Positions 24,301-42,983 of a DNA stretch of 64,000 nt are shown in pieces (positions within the stretch are counted from its first letter, which is position 1; every line of letters starts with the position of its first letter). The stretch is taken from positions 6,696,001 through 6,760,000 of the forward strand of contig CM082586.2 of NCBI GenBank assembly GCA_040954595.2, given 5' to 3'. Source of the stretch: Balanoglossus misakiensis (lineage: Eukaryota; Hemichordata). Under the pieces are notes generated by a model. The model did not search any database. It saw nothing but the letters and a program-made list of their open reading frames with translations, and was not told the DNA's origin. Made by a program: the position numbers and the translations under genes.

Positions 24301-27300
24301 TCTGGGATCGATAGAAGATTTGCAATTTTTGATAAAGCATCTCAGTTCTGTCTCAGGTCAAAAGCAATTCAATGGAAGTTCATTTGATAAGACACAGCAC
24401 CTACTGAAATCATGATATGCAACTTTGTGTTTGAAATGCAATGTCTTTCCAACATGATACTTCCATATGAAGTCAAGAATTTGAAACTTGACAGATCTTC
24501 TTCTGTTGATACTACAGATTTCTAAAAAAAAGTCGACTGAAGTATACAATCTCATGTGTCAACACGAACATGGTCTTTCATGATTTTGTTTCATTGCAGA
24601 TGTGAAATCTTCCAAAGTAAGTCTGGGAACTGCAGAGGGCTCCCTTCCCGCCAGTGAACCATCGACTTCATCCGGTGAGAACCCGAAAATGGACAGCAAA
24701 GCAAAGAAAGATAGCGAACTAGTTACCAAGGAGAAGATCGACACAAAAGGCAGTCACGATAGCATCGAGAAGAAGCTATTCAAAGCAGTAGGTTAAATTA
24801 CAATCTCCTCGTGGATAGATTTATTTAATTCCTATTTTGGCTGTTGTTTGGTTTAAACTCATTGTAAAACAACAATAGTGGTTGTTACTCATATATTGGC
24901 GGTGTTGAGAAAAAACAAACCAAGAAAATGCATTTGATTCACAGCAAAAATTCTGAATGCATGTAACATTACAGTTACTGTGCCCTTACGTTTGTCAGCA
25001 CAAATGCCGATACAAATATAGACGAAATCTTCATTCAGTAATCTCATCTTTCTCCCCACCCAGGGTTCTTTGCAATCCAGCCAGGACGGCCTGCAACAGA
25101 GACCAGGTGGCAGTAGCAAGCGACGACCAATCACTGTGATCGGATCGCGCAAGCTGATGGAGAAAGCGGAGAAGATGGAGTCGGACAACGAATCCGATTA
25201 CGACGAGGAGGCCGCCTATCTGTTGAAGAAACAGGACGACTTCATTCCTGTTGCAGGGGAGTCCGGTGTCTACTACAAGGTGGGTCAGAGTTTCACCCAT
25301 TCTTTGCAAATATTCCACATCAGGTGGTTCAACATTGCTTGGAAAATTTATTATACATTATATATTACAGACTTTTTGATTGGTTGTGACAGTGTCAAGA
25401 AAAGTGAGAAAGTGACTTTCACCCACTAATAGGCAGTGATACATGTATTTACTGATTGGCAGTCTCATGATACATACACATACCCTGAAGTATTTCACAT
25501 ACACATCAGGATGTACTACTCCGATCTGTGATGCAGTCACTTAACTCAGAGTGTGTTGTTGTTGTCTGTGTCTTCAGAAACATGTGAACAACCCAATGGA
25601 CGTGTACACAAAGAAGTTGTACTCCATGCTGCCCAAGACGGCGCTTTTGAACCAGAAGAAAAAGAGGAGAAAGTTGACCCACCTGGAAGAACTTGACCAG
25701 CATACATTTGCTGTTAAGTAAGTGCGATTTTAACCCTTTCACACCACCATGGTTTTGTCCAAACCCAGAGAAGACTTCTTGCTAGTGTGTTGTCCTTGTG
25801 TATATATTTGTACATAACTAATGTGTTGTGAGGTTTGGTTTGCTCTGTTTGTCTGTCTGTCTGGTCTGCATGTCTGTCTGTCTGTCTGCCCCTCTGTCTG
25901 CATGTCTGTCTGTCTGCATGTATGTCTGTCTGCCTATCTCTTTTGTGTGTCTGTCCTATCAATATCTAAATTTTGCAATGTCACTGCTCTATAGGTAATG
26001 GTCAGTAATCAGGTACCAGGTTTAAGCTTCAATAAAACAAGTTTTTAATTTCTTTCGCAGGAAACCATTTTCGAGCAAAGGTCACCTGGAGAGGAGGGGT
26101 CACGAGAGGGCCGAGTACATTTCCCGACAGTTCCTGACGGAGATGGGATTCTCCCAGTGGCGATCCCGGGAATTCTGGGGGATGATGATCATGCTGATTC
26201 TGACCTGGTTTGTCCGGATGTACATCCATTACATCGGCCAGTGGGTCTTCCTTAACCTCATCACCATTCCAATCAACAAGTAAGTACATCCTCTGTGTTT
26301 ACAAGGAAAAGTGTACGTGGAATACTCTGACTTGGAAGTTTCAGCCTTTCCTATTCACATCCTTTGGAGTGACATACAATTTAAGTGAAATTTCAACCCT
26401 ATACGAATACTTTATCATGTCTATTGGAGTGTAATAAAATGGTCATTGCCAAGTAGATTTTCTGCATGGCCTGCTCGTAGTTGCCATTGAAGTTTTGTAC
26501 CGGTAAGTGGAAAGTGACATTGATTATTTTTCACCCGAAACTTTAGCTTTTGGCATTTACATTGTCATCATTATTTCGCATCTGTCTACAAGTGGTAGTA
26601 GTTGTATACACTTGTTATTAAGTATAATTGGTCCTCTGACTCAGGTAGAAATACAGTGGCACTATAGCTAGACCAGTCATTATGTTTTCATTCATTGTTT
26701 TTTATTCATAGCCAGGGCATATTGATACTTATACATTTCTTTCTATTTTCAGGTTCAACTTCTATCCGTACACTGTGGAACTGAACTACCAGCAGTCTCT
26801 GCTCCACACGAGAGAGGAGATCGCCGTGGTTGTCCTCGGCCCGTTCTCCAACATCTTCGTCCTGATAGCGCTGGTCTGTATCTCCTGGCTCAGTCAGAAG
26901 ATCATGGGGTCGTTCCCGAACCTGGGCTCGAAGTTCATCCTGGCCTACGGAATCATGACCTTCCTGGATCCCATCTGGATACTGATTGTGGATGCGTGTA
27001 TTGGGGTGAGTTATATAGCAGCGTACGTGTAACATGTACTTGACAATTTTCCCTCTCTTGTTTTCTCAAAAATACATAGACCACTTACATCTTAGCGGGT
27101 ACTTGATCAGATATCTCATCCACTTTCGAAATTACGAGAGCCACTGATTTTGTGAATTCTCAATTGACAACTGTATCATCAGTGTGCCCTCTAAGCCCGT
27201 ATGATACTGACTCAGTAAACTCACTGGTGACTCAAGAAAAATTTTCCACAGTACATGCATATATACAAGGTATAGGGCTGACTCAAAGAAATTTTTAGAA

Positions 27301-29137
27301 ATCCTCATACTGTATATTATTATTACCATATATCATTCATTGTATTCTAATCCAAACTTGTTCAAATCACTTTCATTTTTGTATTACAGACAGTGAAGTA
27401 CACAGACGGAGATGACCCCATCGCCGACGCCTCCAAACTGTACTACAACTTCTATCGTCTACAGAACAACGGACTGGTGGGAATCTTCATGACAATATTC
27501 CTCTACATATTCTGCATGTTCACAACCACCGTCATTCTCTACATGTACTTCCTCAGGTAGGTTTCAAATCACTCTATGTGACACCCCTAGCCACTGGGTG
27601 TGAATGGAATAGTCCACCATGTGACAATATGTCTGATATTGTTGATCATGGTTGTTAATATAGTTGTACACGAGTCTATAACTCAATGTCCTGAATTATG
27701 GAGTTGTGTGTTTCATTTATTCATTATTGTCCAATGCCATCACTGCAACATGTTTTTAATGTATTTTGCTGCAGACTCCATAACAATGGTCGTCTGTTGG
27801 ACACCTACCACCGACTGAGTTCGCTGAATGACGAATTCTTTGTGCCGTTCGACTTGGAACTGAGCATCCATGAACTGAGTTACATCGTGAAGAAATCGGA
27901 GCAGTGGCGGGGGGAGGAGGGCGAGAGGAGGAAGACCGCCATCTACGATTACATCTGGGAGGAAGAATCGGTGAGTAGAGAAACGGTTGAAATTGGATTT
28001 TTAAATCGAGCCATGAAGCACAGCTGGCCTCCGTTTTGTGATATTCATAGTCGTTAGTAGACTACAACTGTTGCATTAGTTCATTTTGTGGCAATTTTCC
28101 ATTAACAGGACAGTAGCTGTACCTTTTGGATGTTCAGATTTTTTTGTGTGTGTATAACTACAGTTAATAGCTCTAAAGCATGCTAAATGCCTTAGAATAG
28201 AAGACTCTCAAACTCCATACTATTCTCTCCCATCTTGAATAACATTGTCGTGAGGAAAATCCTCTAAAAACATTTACGATACAAAAATTGCCTTTCCCAA
28301 CAGGTCGAGGAAGTAATATGGGATGAAACTGGTGAACATCGTCGGATGAGACAAGGAAAGAAGGAAGTGACAACTCACATATCTGTACACACCATCCATC
28401 TGGATGGATTGAGGGAACTCTACCGGCATTTCCTGCGTCTGCCTGATGGCGCTATAGTTGAGGTGAGTGGGTTTGTCCCATGTGTTTCAAATGCTTCAGT
28501 TGAGTGGGCTCGAAGTATAGTGCCTGCGTGGATGGCCAATGATACACACGATGTTAACAGATTAATAACACTTTATTCATGTGAACACAAGATGTCCGCC
28601 ATGGAAGGGCAGCAACAACAACAGACTGAAGTATAGCAGACTTCAGTAGTACATCATCCAAATTAATCTCCACCTTTTTAAAGTGAAAATCTATAATCAA
28701 GGTGCATTGTCAGTGATACCAGTATCCCTTTCGATAATTCGGGACTTGACTATTCGTTAAAGGGAATGTCAATGACCACCACATACAGCCTTTGGCAACT
28801 GGTCACACATTTTGGCATGAAGTTGGCTGTTAATCCGTCCAATACGTTTTCTCGTTTGCTATTAAAGGTGTTTGGTGAGATGGGTGTTGCAGGCATGGAC
28901 CGAGACGTGAAGAACGCCCTGACAAAAGGCGCCCAGGGCGTGGAGAACCTGATGGGATCGCAGTACAGCCTGAGCAAACTGCGCAACCGGCGGCCCGTGA
29001 CGACCGGCGGTCTGGGGTCCATGGAACTGCGCGAGGCGCTCGGACAGCAACAACAGAGAACGGCCACTCCCACGGACGATGACCGCAGCTCCACACCGGT
29101 CAAGATGAAGCCAGGAGCCACAGAGTCCACGGCATAA
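18351..29137 (+). CDS. Large coiled-coil, C2-like, multi-pass membrane protein (possibly OFCC1-related)
   Basis: Twenty-two coding exons: 18351-18420, 18801-18890, 19377-19499, 19763-19822, 20040-20213, 20569-20825, 21230-21391, 21751-21861, 22089-22230, 22562-22704, 22988-23157, 23412-23543, 23672-23820, 24600-24787, 25064-25279, 25578-25717, 26061-26279, 26753-27005, 27390-27556, 27775-27970, 28304-28462, 28868-29137; 1,196 aa, phases agree. Order: basic start (MADSENVKKKK), acidic Ser/Thr-rich region to about 170, charged coiled coil about 258-349, beta-rich C2-like region about 380-600, disordered acidic linker 600-730, then at least five hydrophobic segments between about 811 and 990 (for example GIFMTIFLYIFCMFTTTVIL), and a 200-residue probably cytosolic tail. 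I do not recognise it with certainty. The 170-350 region recalls what I know of orofacial-cleft-1 candidate (OFCC1) homologues, a weak suggestion. A possible ATTAAA signal is at 29,286. Confidence 0.85.
20268..20433. mobile_element. Short inverted-repeat element, family C copy 1
   Basis: Begins GGTGTGCCCTCTAC and ends TTAGAGGGCACACTGG, inverted copies of each other. The interior shares CTCACTGGTGACTCAA and AGAAATCCTCA with the copy at 27,180. Confidence 0.7.
21585..21676. mobile_element. piggyBac-type MITE, copy 6
   Basis: A full 92-bp copy with TTAACCCTTTCACCACC at the left and GGGTGAAAGGGTTAA at the right. This is the cleanest copy in the window and a good reference for the family. Confidence 0.85.
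22255..22345. mobile_element. piggyBac-type MITE, degenerate copy 7
   Basis: Starts TTAACCCCTATTTC and ends GGTGGTAGAGTTAA, with the interior TTTACCATACAAAACAATAG block preserved. Confidence 0.6.
23214..23273. repeat. ACAG tetranucleotide microsatellite
   Basis: About 60 bp of ACAGAC/ACAG units in an intron of the 1,196-aa gene. Confidence 0.9.
23829..24192. mobile_element. 364-bp foldback element
   Basis: The two halves are near-perfect inverted copies of about 160 bp, meeting near 24,015. The outer ends are TTAAAGGGACAATAAAGTC and GACTTCGTCACTTTAA. It sits nine bases after a splice donor of the 1,196-aa gene and has no coding capacity. Confidence 0.85.
25730..25770. mobile_element. piggyBac-type MITE, partial copy 8
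   Basis: Left end only: TTAACCCTTTCACACC followed by the CATGGTTTTGTCCAAACCC block. The rest is missing. Confidence 0.6.
25845..25940. repeat. CTGT/CTGC tetranucleotide microsatellite
   Basis: About 95 bp of CTGTCTGTCTGC units in an intron of the 1,196-aa gene. It produces a spurious Arg/Gln/Thr-rich frame on the minus strand. Confidence 0.9.
27180..27312. mobile_element. Short inverted-repeat element, family C copy 2
   Basis: Begins CAGTGTGCCCTCTAAGCC and shares its interior with 20,268-20,433. The right terminus is truncated. Confidence 0.65.
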
Positions 29138-30079
29138 AGCTTGTGAACATCTCAAGACAGAGAAGATTTACAGGTGAAATCAGCCATTGTACATTTTGTG
29201 GTTTGTCCTGAATTTCTTCAAGGAGGCTTGTGACACATTTACATAAAGTTTAATGGATTAATATTCTGTTCAATTATGCCCATTTATTAAAGTATCTGTA
29301 ATTATTCTGTAAATATTTACCTGTGTAGATAATGTAATATAATGAAAAATAGAGTTTTAAAATTAGAAGTAAACATATCTATTTGATTATTGAGATATTT
29401 CCAATTATATGTTGTTGTTTTTCCACTGTTTTCAACTATAGATTTTCATAGAATTTGTATGTACTGAATTTTGGATTGGAAGGGACATTGGCAGTCAGAG
29501 TTATTTTGTATAGAATTTCTTGGGAGCAACTCTTTGAAAATGGGCTGGCAGAGTTGGAGGAGCAAAATCATTCAGATTGTCAACAAATTTATATTAACAT
29601 TTACATTTCCTATATGTTCCATTTTAATTGTAGAGACTTTTGAAAAATGTTTTATAATTTTGTGTAGTTTTGAATTTTATCCATGATCAGAGCATATATG
29701 TACATATGACATTGCAAAACTTTACATCTTTCTTGTTCTGTTTTAGAAATCTTATAGTCGAGTTATATTTTGCTATATTGAAAAATTAGTGTGTGTTTTG
29801 GTTTTACTATGCAGGGTAATGCTGTTGCTAAGGCAAACTGCAGGCCAGTTGTGATTAGTGTGGTATTTTCTCATTTCTGGCACTTATGTTGAGGGCACTC
29901 TTAATGATAAAATTTATCTGTATATCACCATTTAGTGGTAATGGACGCAGACCTTTATCTGGTGAAGTTAAGGGATCTGAGAATTATGGTTTCATAAAAA
30001 AAAATTAAGTACATTTCGCTGCTTAGATGTTGCAGCCTCAAATGAAAATAATCAAGTATCTCTACTCTATTTGCTGTGT

Positions 30080-30208
30080 ACACCCCTTTCTTAAGTCTAG
30101 CGCCCTCTTGCAGCAGTGGTGAATTTCAACTCAATTTTGCCTCTCTTTGAGTTTGAATATTCATGATGGCTGTGTATGTGAGGGCGATAGACTTCTGAAA
30201 AGGGTGTC
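30080..30208. mobile_element. Short inverted-repeat element, family D copy 1
   Basis: Inverted ends AAGTCTAGCGCCCTC and GAGGGCGATAGACTT. Same family as 44,940-45,074. Confidence 0.7.
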
Positions 30209-30787
30209 CATGCTGACAAACTTAATCCTTTGACTTAACAACTGCTGAAGAAACTTTGATCTTTTAACTATCCATGTGCAAGTAGCAATACAAGGCAAGT
30301 ATCTAATATTACAGTCAATTTACAAATCTTACAAGCAATGATGATATCTTGCCTCAGCACGTCGACAATTTTCCACATTCCGTCCTGACACAGGAGGTTG
30401 TTGCCTTCCAAGTGATGTGGTAAAATGAAAATAATCAGATACTTAAAAATTATAAATTTTTCTTTTTTATAAGATTTTATTATTATAGCCACAGTCATAT
30501 CGTTCATGAGAATGTATTATACATTCAATATGTAAGTACATTTTCAAGTTTTCCCGGTTGGTGTATATATACACAGATGTATAGAGCCATTTTAGAAACT
30601 TTTGGTATTTTTAATTTTTAAGTCATTGTTACCAATCAATGTCGTCATAGTTTTTATACATTTTATTCAAATTTCTTCAAATATATTAAAATATATTGAA
30701 TTATAAATTAGACAGGCTTGATGTTACTGGTAAGTATCTATCGCAGTGATATTTTGATGTCTGTGCTTTCAGTAAGGGAGGCAGGGT

Positions 30788-31302
30788 GGGTATGCTGTAT
30801 TTCAGATAGTCTCGGTTACCCAGACGCCTTTGCTCTTCCGATACTCTCCAGAAAAAGGGTCTGGGGAAATGCTATTGAAAGCTTTGTAAAACAAAATGGC
30901 CGATGTCAGGATTTTGATCATCGCCTGATTGGCTGAGCTGTCAGTATGACCCGGGTCACTGACTCTCGACAATGTGTGATTTTTTGTCGTATCTTCATAT
31001 CAAGAGACCGGTACTTGTTGGTTGATGCGAAAGGCAAAAGGCGTCCTCTGTTAGCATTGTTGGAGAAATTATATGAAATATCTTTGGGAGACGATTGTCG
31101 AAACTATTGCAGTGACCCGGGTCATACTGACAGCTCAGCCAATCAGGCGATGATCAAAATCGTGACATCGGCCATTTTGTTTTACAAAGCTTTCAATAGC
31201 ATTTCCCCAGACCCTTTTTCTGGAGAGCATCGGAAGAGCAAAGGCGTCTGGGTAACCGAGACTATATTTCAGACAGAAGTAACGACAATACCCAGCATGC
31301 AG
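30788..31302. mobile_element. ~515-bp foldback element with ~175-bp arms
   Basis: The left arm (30,788-30,960) and right arm (31,111-31,302) are inverted copies around a ~150-bp spacer. The inner arm boundary is GACCCGGGTCA on both sides, and the outer ends are GGGTATGCTG and CCCAGCATGC. The arms translate into the same peptide on opposite strands, which is a repeat artefact. Confidence 0.85.
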
Positions 31303-32634
31303 TGCGTACCTATGACTCAATGGTTGGTTAAAGTTCAAAGGTCATAAAGGCGAAGAACAGACAGACAGAAGATTGTGATTCACTGTACATATATACTTTA
31401 ATTTCCAATTCCACGGAACTGGAATAAATACTTGTATAAACATGTAAATTCAACTTCTTGACAACAAAGTCTCTTGATCATATGTATATCCGAACATTTG
31501 ACTTTTGAAAGTTGAAAAATTCTATGCAAATTTCAAACATTTCGCATCTGAAAGTTAAAATATAACAGATATTAATGTTTCCAAACGATCTGCAGCCAAA
31601 AATTTCGACTCCATTGAATTGTTTCAGTTTAAATCTGTATTACTGTTTGGATTATGTAGAAGACGAACTCGCTTCATTGGTTTTTTTCCCTACTTTGGCA
31701 CGAGCTTGTCTGATTTTCTGTGGCCAGAATAGTCCGTGGGGTGCATGGAAACTTGAACACGTACTGTCTACACCATCAGGCAAAGTGGAACTGAGGGCGC
31801 CACCTAGCGGGCGAACATGCAAGATTATCTTCTGGGATTGTCGCCCAGTATGTTAGACTACTGGATTAATAATGCGATCAAAACAAAACAAACCGTCTCA
31901 CGGCAAATAAAGTAAAACTGAAAAAATGAGGTTTCAAAATATCCTCATACACACTACATGTCATGGTCGGAGCGTAGAAATAATTGGATGGATTAGTTTT
32001 TTTCCTCGGAAATCTACTGCAATTTTGATAGTTAACTGTTTTTTCCCTCATTGTTAAGTATTTCTAACGGCCTGATTGGTGCCGATGATGCTATAAAGAT
32101 GAAAGACTTCACAAATCTGTAAATGTTGGCAGATAGACATTTTTAGAATTATTTACAACAAAGGGGAAACGAATCTAAAACTAAACACACAGAATTTCAC
32201 GTATCGGTGGGAATGTGGAGCATTTACATTTGCACGTTGCAACCGCGACTCGTTATTTCAGGAAAAAGTAGTTATTTTTGTTATCCGATTTACAAGGCTC
32301 AGTCGCCGTAAAACCTGGCGAACATGATACTAGTAGTTGACGTCACAGAAAATGATAAACAACGAACAACGCTGCACCTGGATTCGACAACTGTGTCCAT
32401 GTTTTGGCGGAGGATCAGTAATTACCTCAGCGTTAATTAAGTACTTTGTACCCGTCAATTAAAAACATGCCCACGCCTTATTTCTCGTGAAAGCAACATT
32501 TCCATGAACGGAAAAGGTTTGGCACAAAAGCAAATTGAAAAAAAAATTACTGCTTGTCTCTTAAAGTTTACTCCACGGTAGTTATGGACACTTCTATAAT
32601 TTTTAGTCAATTAAAAAGGCCGCTGGATCATTTG

Positions 32635-38982
<6,348 letters not shown>

Positions 38983-40064
38983 CTGGAATGAAAACAGAAG
39001 AAAGAGGATAACTTGCAGTATGAATTAATGGCGGGCAGCGGTGGTCATCTATGATGACAGTGGACTATGGTGGTTGAAGGGGGGGGGGCGATGTTTTTTG
39101 TTGTTATTTTTGGTCTTGTTTTGGTGGTAGTGTGGACTTATGTGGTCTTCAGGTGTGCTGGCCTCTCCAAGGTTATTCAACCCGGATACGACGAGTATAG
39201 GTGTCACGGTGACGTCAGAGACCGGATTCGTACGACCTTGTCGATCCCGTTTCAATGGCATGATGTGGCACTGATCATGCATGCGACTTGTCGCTCTCAC
39301 GGTTTGAATTAAGGAGACTGAATCTCTTGATGTGAAACCTGGAATGTGACGGGCTTCAGAAAGCGATACGCGGCGGTGGAACCTTCCTTAGACTGTTTGA
39401 CTACCTCCACCGGGTTCGTGCACACACTAGATGTAGATGCCTTTTCTCTTAAAATTTCCCCGTGACATCATTCCTCACACAGGCCTATGTATTGTGGATA
39501 GTAAACATTAACTGTGCAAAATACTATTAAAATCAATGCATTTGAAATAGTCGGGTGTGAACAGGCACCGTTGACTAATAACCATCGTGTATGCCACGAA
39601 CATCCGCGCATAGCAGCGCGCTGAAGTCGTTTGAGGTGACGGTGTGGATATCATTGGTTGCCATGCCAACCGACAGTACCTGCATTGGTACGAGCGCACG
39701 TGGATTTATTAGATGTTGTCATTATGTCAACAATATGTCGTATCGCACGATCACAACAAAATTCCGAATTTTCACTTCTGTTTCCTGGCGACCTTTAGAC
39801 TGTTGTAATTAAACGATGCTCTTAAAAGAACGATTATTTTGGGCATGAGTATTATAATTCCCCGTCTAGCCTAGTGATAAAATGTTTAAATCGTTCCAGA
39901 CGAATTCACGTCATAATTGCTGATCTGCAAGACTATTTTACACGTCTAAATAATACATGTTGAATACACGTATAAATTTGCAAACGACGAGAAATTCTCA
40001 CGGACCATACAAATGTAGGTAAATAAATCCTCATTGAAAGGCTGAATAATAATGGCTGACTATA

Positions 40065-40258
40065 GTGGAATGGCAAAATACCCCGTTCGCGTCGCCTGCC
40101 GATTCTCTTACCGTTCACAGCCGTCTCGAAGAAACCATTTCCGATTCAGATGGCGTGGACTGTTTCATACCAGCTCAAAATGTCTATAAAATCAAGAATT
40201 ATGACGACGACACTCCCAAACGGGGACCACGCAAACGAGCGTCCATGGCGTCGACTGT
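40065..40258 (+). CDS. Candidate coding exon, unknown gene
   Basis: An open frame from ATG at 40,065 to a strong GTAAGC donor at 40,259 (65 codons; it would stop at TAA just past the donor). It is hydrophilic, with LEETISDSDG and KRGPRKRASM motifs. A pyrimidine-rich stretch with a CAG at 40,117-40,119 could instead serve as an acceptor inside it. No homology recognised. Chance is possible. Confidence 0.25.
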
Positions 40259-40696
40259 GTAAGCTTTGCAATGGCATTCAGGTGAGAGTGACCTGACCCG
40301 AAAACGAATTACTAAGCATAAATTATTACTGCAGTGGGCTGTGGCGGCCAGGTATGACTATTTTAAAACAGCAATTGGTCCGTGGTGTGCGTTTCACGTG
40401 TAACTATGATATGAAATGGGATTTCGACAATACAAATTAATATCATAGTCACCATCAACACTGTTAAAATGTATTACCATTAAAAAAACCGTGGGGGGGG
40501 GGGGGGGGTTAAAGCGAAAGTGCGTAGTTATGAGGAAGTAAAACAACGAAAAATACTGTGTTGTAACCACGGTTACGGTGAAATGTCAACACATATTAAA
40601 ACAGTAAACCTGGGGTTGCGTGTCAACAGCAAACAGATCAGAACAGTCATTTCGCCGAGTAAACATCGTAAAATGAACCATTTGGCTATGACGCTA

Positions 40697-40895
40697 GACT
40701 AGCCCACTAGTCGCTTGGTGATTTTTAAATCTCAATACTTTTTGTGTTTTCGGTGGTTTTTTGTCTTAATAAATAATTGCAATACATTTTGCGTGCATGC
40801 TTGCCTTGAGCGTGTTTTGGTAGTGAGGTGAGTTTCGAATTTGGGAATGAGCTTGTGGTTTCGGGTAGCGTCGACCAAGCGCGTTCCCTACACAT
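40697..40895. repeat. Dispersed repeat, family J copy 1
   Basis: Begins GACTAGCCCACTAGTCGCTT and shares GAGTTTCGAATTTGGG-type sequence with 60,334-60,485. Two copies in this window. Confidence 0.65.
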
Positions 40896-42831
40896 AATGA
40901 AGCCCATAGACTTGGAGCAAGTCTACTATGACGCGTAAACGGTAACGTTGCGCTCGAGGTCGTGTTGACGATATTTATCGCTTTTGTGTGTTCAATGGCC
41001 AATAGCCGTGGCTTTTAACAAACTTACAGATAATGAAGTTCCGAGGCCTATATCCCCTACACCCGTGACTCTACGGTGGCTATTTTGGGAAAGCTAATTT
41101 GCAGACTGTCAGGGCGGACAATGGCATTTCCTCCTTCGTGTCACCGACAGAGAAAACAAGACCATTGTATCTTTGACTAGGTCTTTCATGATATGTATGA
41201 ACGCTTTAATAACACCGGAATCAATCAACACACTGAGAAAATCCACCCACAGATATTTTGAAAATATATATATATTATTAATATTTCCAAATTGATGTTT
41301 TCATCTATGTATCTCCTATCCATTATTAACAGGTGGTTGAAAATTCACATTCGGTGGTGACGTGAACGTGACGTACATGTACTAGCAATATGTGTTCTAG
41401 ACGTTTTCAAATTGTGTTTTTCCAACGCGTTGCCAGTATTTTTTTGCCAGTGAGGAAATAAGCGAGAATATCTTGATTGGTTACACTTTACAAGGCAATT
41501 TTGGAGACAGTGAAGACTTTCGGACGATTTTGTTCATCGCGAAATAAACAATAAAAAACTATTTAAAAAAGACGAAATGGGTTTTATAACCAAACATTTT
41601 CAAGCAACACGAAATAGACTTACATGGTTCCTTTTTGTGCTGCTACGACACGACACGATCGATATTTGTTGAAAGGGGCAATGGGATTTCAACCACCTTC
41701 AGAGATCATGCGCCCTAGCTCATTGAGCGTTATTTTGAAGCCGCGCCAAGATCATATATGAAACGCGTGTAAACAAGACAGTTCGGACACTGTACAGTAA
41801 TTGGTAGATGTTGTACTACCCACAGTAATTGAGGGCCATATATTTAAACGTTGTTTATGGACTGAGCCTTATCACAGTCACTCAAGAGGGACTGTGGCCT
41901 ATATACTCACGGAACAGTAGAGTTAGTCAACTCTTGAATCATATGACACAAGCTAGTGGTTTAGTTGCGTCAGACGGTACGTGTCAAATTACAGTTTAAA
42001 AATGTCTCTTGAGAAAGTATGAGAAAGTTCATGCAGTCCACGTGCATTTAAGGGATAGTTCAATGAGTCGGATATTGTGCGCAACGGTAGGTAGCGAACT
42101 ATATCAGTAGTCAACTGACGGAAGTTGACGCAGTTTCTCTCCCAACACAACTTTCCTTTGGTTGGCTGTGGATATTAAAATACACGTGAAGTGAGGAAGT
42201 GGGGGCTTACCTTAATATGGAAGTCATACACCAAAGTTATCCTGTGTTGACATTTTTCACAATTGAGAGGGACGATGGTGGTCGCGGAACAAGTTCTGGG
42301 CCTATTGGTAAAGTGAATGAGTGTCGTGGGCCGGCGGCCAACATTATCCAGGGGGAAAGCTTTGTTATTCAAATTAATGCCCGTAAGACGATCGGTAAAG
42401 TTCATTCAGTGGTTACGCAGGCATTGTTTGCTGTGTTGTCAACACAACGTTTCCCGGCCCCATGAGCCGGTTAAAGGGCGCCCTCTGCAGGCATTGATGT
42501 CTTTTCTTTGACTTTTCGTTGGTAGCAATTTTTTCAACAAAAACCTTTGGTTTATCAGCTTACGTAAGTGTGACGTTCATGTAAATTGAACGGCCGAATA
42601 CGGGTGTACATCGCATGGTATTCATTGCATATTAATTTTTAATTAAAACAACACGTCCAGTAGTTATAGAATTCGTTATCGCTAAACATTCAACTCTCTT
42701 TAAGAATTCAACGTTAATTGTTGCAAAGAAAACACTAGTAATTCGGGTATGAACATGTTTGGAATTCGAACCTTCGAATAATTGTTACGACACTGTTATA
42801 ATCTGACATTAGTGGCCCTACCCTTCCTCAG

Positions 42832-42939
42832 TCGTCGGCAGCAGTTTGGTGAATGCATGGACCCGTCGCCCTCCTTCCCCAGACAGTGAGAAGTCTATCA
42901 GGCAGACAAGAATCCTGCTCCCAGATTTCCCGCCTGCAC
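42832..42939 (+). CDS. Candidate internal coding exon, unknown gene
   Basis: 108 bp bounded by a strong acceptor (CCCTACCCTTCCTCAG) and a consensus GTGAGT donor. Only one of three frames is open, phase 1 to phase 1, encoding a segment with TRRPPSPDSEKS and RILLPDFPP. The minus strand is also open here, so strand is uncertain. It does not join in frame to the channel's first coding exon. Confidence 0.3.
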
Positions 42940-42983
42940 GTGAGTTACATTAAGGTCTTTTGGGGGCTCGTGAAGTTTACTAC

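Larger units (their letters stand above)
29138..32634. other. Intergenic stretch between two convergent genes
   Basis: Contains the 3' UTR of the 1,196-aa gene, and downstream sequence of the protease gene, which runs toward it. Two palindromic elements are annotated separately. A CRE-like TGACGTCA is at 32,338. No coding exon was recognised. Confidence 0.6.

Noticed and set aside
30718-31338. Two similar open frames ending in FDHRLIG on opposite strands
   Set aside because: They come from the two arms of the foldback element and are not independent genes.
31575-31856. 93-aa plus-strand open frame
   Set aside because: No domain, no splice context and no similarity recognised; compatible with chance.
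39989-40010. Minus-strand donor that could link a two-codon start (ATG GTC C) to the protease membrane exon
   Set aside because: In phase, but too short and without other support to call the missing first exon.
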